The notes below the pieces were generated by a model that was not told where the DNA came from, searched no databases, and saw only the letters and a program-made list of their open reading frames with translations. From NCBI GenBank assembly GCA_002450095.1, contig DJYK01000003.1, forward strand, positions 62,001 through 126,000: a stretch of DNA of 64,000 bases, given 5' to 3'. Shown one piece after another: positions 62,106-64,000 of this stretch (positions are counted from its first letter, which is position 1; each line of letters begins with the position of its first letter). Origin of the DNA: Mageeibacillus sp. UBA6980. GTDB lineage: Bacteria > Bacillota > Clostridia > Saccharofermentanales > Saccharofermentanaceae. The translations under genes were made by a program, and so were the position numbers.

Positions 62106-63077
62106 TTAAGCGGGTTCGTAGAACTCTCTTATCACCAATTCCTGCAGAGCCTCCTCGTCTACATAAAACTCAATATACCTCTCTCCCATTGACGACTCTC
62201 CTTCGATATTTACAATGCCCTCGAATTCATAACTTGCAAATTCGTAAGCCAATGACGGGATATCTGACACGTCTATGTTAGTAATCGTATGATCTGAAAC
62301 TGCTTCATAAGCATCAACTGCAAAAGAATGGTTATCCATAAATGAATCTCGCATGGCTTCTTCCAGAGCATAAAGATAAGTATGTTGACGTCTCATTCTC
62401 GCTTCATTCGAGTCATCATCTACCATATCTCTTCTTGCCCTGATAAATACGAGTGCATGTTGTCCCTGAAGATGAACCGTTCTACCCATCACAAGAGTAT
62501 CATCAACACCTGAAAAATCATCTTCGATCGGTACATCCACGCCACCCACAAGATCATTCAAGATCGGAACAACATCTGTCGTTATCGATATATAATTATC
62601 GACATCAATCCCAAACAGCAAATTGGAAACCGCATATACCGTATCTTCGCAACTCGATTCCCCTCCATCGCCATAGGTATGTGATAATGATATTTGCGCG
62701 ATATTCGTTCCGGCATAGTCTCCCATAATATCATAGGTTCTTATACTCGCCATGGAATCACGATTGATCTGAATAACTTTATAGGATTTTGCGGTCTTGT
62801 CAAAAACAACCAGAAGAAGAAAATCCGCCTGACTGCTATTTCTATAATATTTATCCAGAGAGGACTCCTCCTCATCATCATTATCGTCAATGCCAATTAC
62901 AAGCAACGTGCTGATGTCATCACGATAACGGTATCTATCTCCGTTATAATGAATAAATCGTGTATCCCGGTGCAACACACTATAATGAACAATAACAGCA
63001 ATAACTGAAGCAATGATAACGACCGACAATATCATTATCGCGATCATAATAATCCGACATCGTCTTTTTTTATCCAC
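62106..63077 (-). CDS. LytR-CpsA-Psr (LCP) family protein
   Basis: A short cytoplasmic tail and one membrane helix (about residues 9-31) precede an extracellular LCP domain: STLLVIGIDD, SQADFLLLVVFDK, VIQINRDSMASI, GGVDVPIEDDF and ALVFIRARRDMVDDDSNEARMRRQ, the conserved Arg and Asp cluster. LCP enzymes attach teichoic acids or capsule to peptidoglycan, which fits the teichoic-acid-type genes in this window. The start is GTG 63077 with GAGG 8 bases upstream. Confidence 0.9.
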   Translation of the reverse strand: MDKKRRCRIIMIAIMILSVVIIASVIAVIVHYSVLHRDTRFIHYNGDRYRYRDDISTLLVIGIDDNDDEEESSLDKYYRNSSQADFLLLVVFDKTAKSYKVIQINRDSMASIRTYDIMGDYAGTNIAQISLSHTYGDGGESSCEDTVYAVSNLLFGIDVDNYISITTDVVPILNDLVGGVDVPIEDDFSGVDDTLVMGRTVHLQGQHALVFIRARRDMVDDDSNEARMRRQHTYLYALEEAMRDSFMDNHSFAVDAYEAVSDHTITNIDVSDIPSLAYEFASYEFEGIVNIEGESSMGERYIEFYVDEEALQELVIREFYEPA

Positions 63078-63206
63078 AGATATTTCCTCGGCACATAGAA
63101 TCCATATCGCGCATCACAACCGCCTGTATATGCATAATGACACGTCTTACAATTAACCTTATCATCCGTTGAAGGATATTCATAACTATACACCAAATCC
63201 CAAACA

Positions 63207-63225
63207 TTCGACAAAATTTGTCGAA
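63207..63225. promoter_or_regulatory. 19-bp perfect palindrome
   Basis: TTCGACAAA-A-TTTGTCGAA is a perfect inverted repeat about 130 bases upstream of the LCP start and 84 bases before the Rpn remnant. It looks like an operator; the regulator is unknown. Confidence 0.4.
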
Positions 63226-63308
63226 AAATGTCAATTTTGGGTAGTTATATTCTGCCCTCAAAGCATATAGACTTGTATATGGAATAAACATATTGGGGGC
63301 AGATAGAT

Positions 63309-63911
63309 ATGGATAAAAGATTAGACAGGATCAGACGTTACCGTCTGATCGATAATTCATTTATGAAGGTATTTTCAAGGATAATCCCGAAGCGGTTGAA
63401 TTGGTCCTTCAGATCATTCTAGGAAGAACGGATATCAGAGTCTTATCGTCTTCTGTTGAATACAATCTGGATAATATGGAGGGACGCTCTGTTATCCTTG
63501 ATGTCCATGCAGAAGATGAATCCGGGATCCGTATTTGAGACCATGGATATAGATGATCACAAGCAATTTAAGGATAAGAGGCATATAATATATGTGAATG
63601 GTGCTGCAAGGTGCGGCACAACGGAAATAGGACAACTGATGGAAGATTTCTTCTGCACGGATCCGGATAAGATCAATTATCCGCAATTACGGGAGAGGTT
63701 CAGATATTTGAAGAATAGTAATAAGGGGGTTAATGAGATGATGACTATTGAAGAAGAGGTCATGTTAGAAGGGGCTGAAAAATCAAGGATAGAGATTGCA
63801 TTGAATTTGATAAGGTCGGCAGATTTGTCCTATGAGAAGATTGCTTCGGCAACCGGCCTTTCGCTTGAGAAAGTTGCGGAACTCGCTGAGGCTGAAGCTA
63901 AGTCAGGCTGA
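63309..63911 (+). pseudogene. Rpn-family PD-(D/E)XK transposase-like gene with frameshift and deletion
   Basis: The start MDKRLDRIRRYRLIDNSFMKVF is in frame, but one T appears to be missing at about 63372, after which the next frame gives DNPEAVELVLQIILGRTDI and the nuclease core SVILDVHAEDESG. A stop and a deletion near 63536 follow. A third frame then encodes HIIYVNGAARCG, GQLMEDFFCTDPD and a C-terminal helix-turn-helix-like tail ending at 63911. The gene is inactive. It is a relative of the remnant at 28640-29067. Positions 63912-64000 hold nothing I can identify. Confidence 0.75.
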
Positions 63912-64000
63912 TATAATGGGAGCACATAAGTACTATCCGTTAGTTTTGTCTGCCAATTAAGACTTTTTGTGTCCGCAAAACAGGTCTCAAATTATCCGTC

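Noticed and set aside
63070..63291. Open frame of 73 codons on the minus strand before the LCP gene
   Set aside because: It overlaps the LCP start, has biased Met/Ile/Arg content and no ribosome site, and contains the 19-bp palindrome.

Overview
The window looks like a chromosome segment of an anaerobic, mid-GC Firmicute, most likely a gut or rumen clostridium of the Lachnospiraceae type. The evidence is a class III (anaerobic) ribonucleotide reductase with NrdR boxes, a desulfoferrodoxin, a class B sortase with an SPQTG substrate, teichoic-acid-type transferases, an LCP protein, AddAB rather than RecBCD, and AGGAGG-type ribosome sites. Genus assignment is inference. Some genes appear to be leaderless, with a sigma-A type -10 box only 6-9 bases from the start codon.

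Left part (1-16.5 kb): a Sel1-repeat protein and a LysR regulator face an operon of nrdD, nrdG, an EAL phosphodiesterase and a HAD phosphatase, driven by a promoter with two NrdR boxes. Next is a complete aromatic operon on the minus strand: aroF, tyrA, aroB, aroA, aroC, a chorismate mutase-AroE-AroK fusion, aroQ and an SseB-like gene, closed by a terminator. It starts with a 20-residue Tyr/Phe-rich leader peptide, an intrinsic terminator and a matching antiterminator, which is a classical attenuator not obvious from gene calling.

Middle part (16.5-38 kb): an AT-rich defence and DNA-end-processing island holds McrBC and AddAB. After it come remnants of a PD-(D/E)XK transposase-like (Rpn) gene, a duplicated hypothetical gene, a MazG-like pyrophosphohydrolase and an SbcC/SbcD-like (YhaN/YhaO) pair. 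A CarD-type regulator, a YitT protein and a zinc/manganese ABC transporter follow. The transporter shares back-to-back promoters with a patatin-like lipase. A tRNA-Ala(CGC) is followed by hairpin-forming 62-bp repeats and an odd three-domain ATP-grasp protein.

Right part (40-51 kb): the most unusual locus. A choline kinase (LicA), a CTP:phosphocholine cytidylyltransferase (LicC) and a BCCT transporter precede two TagF-like glycerophosphotransferases that flank two paralogous proteins. Each paralog fuses a YidC/Oxa1-like module to an extracellular alkaline-phosphatase/LtaS-like catalytic domain. In both, the groove arginine expected of YidC is replaced by asparagine. I infer a system that takes up choline, activates it and decorates a surface polymer without a LicD.

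The rest (51-64 kb) is mostly transport and envelope genes: a CPBP protease, a decayed response-regulator/permease chimera, SNF, Na/Pi and AGCS symporters, desulfoferrodoxin, a DUF4214 protein with frame disruptions, sortase B with its substrate, an LCP protein and a second broken Rpn gene.
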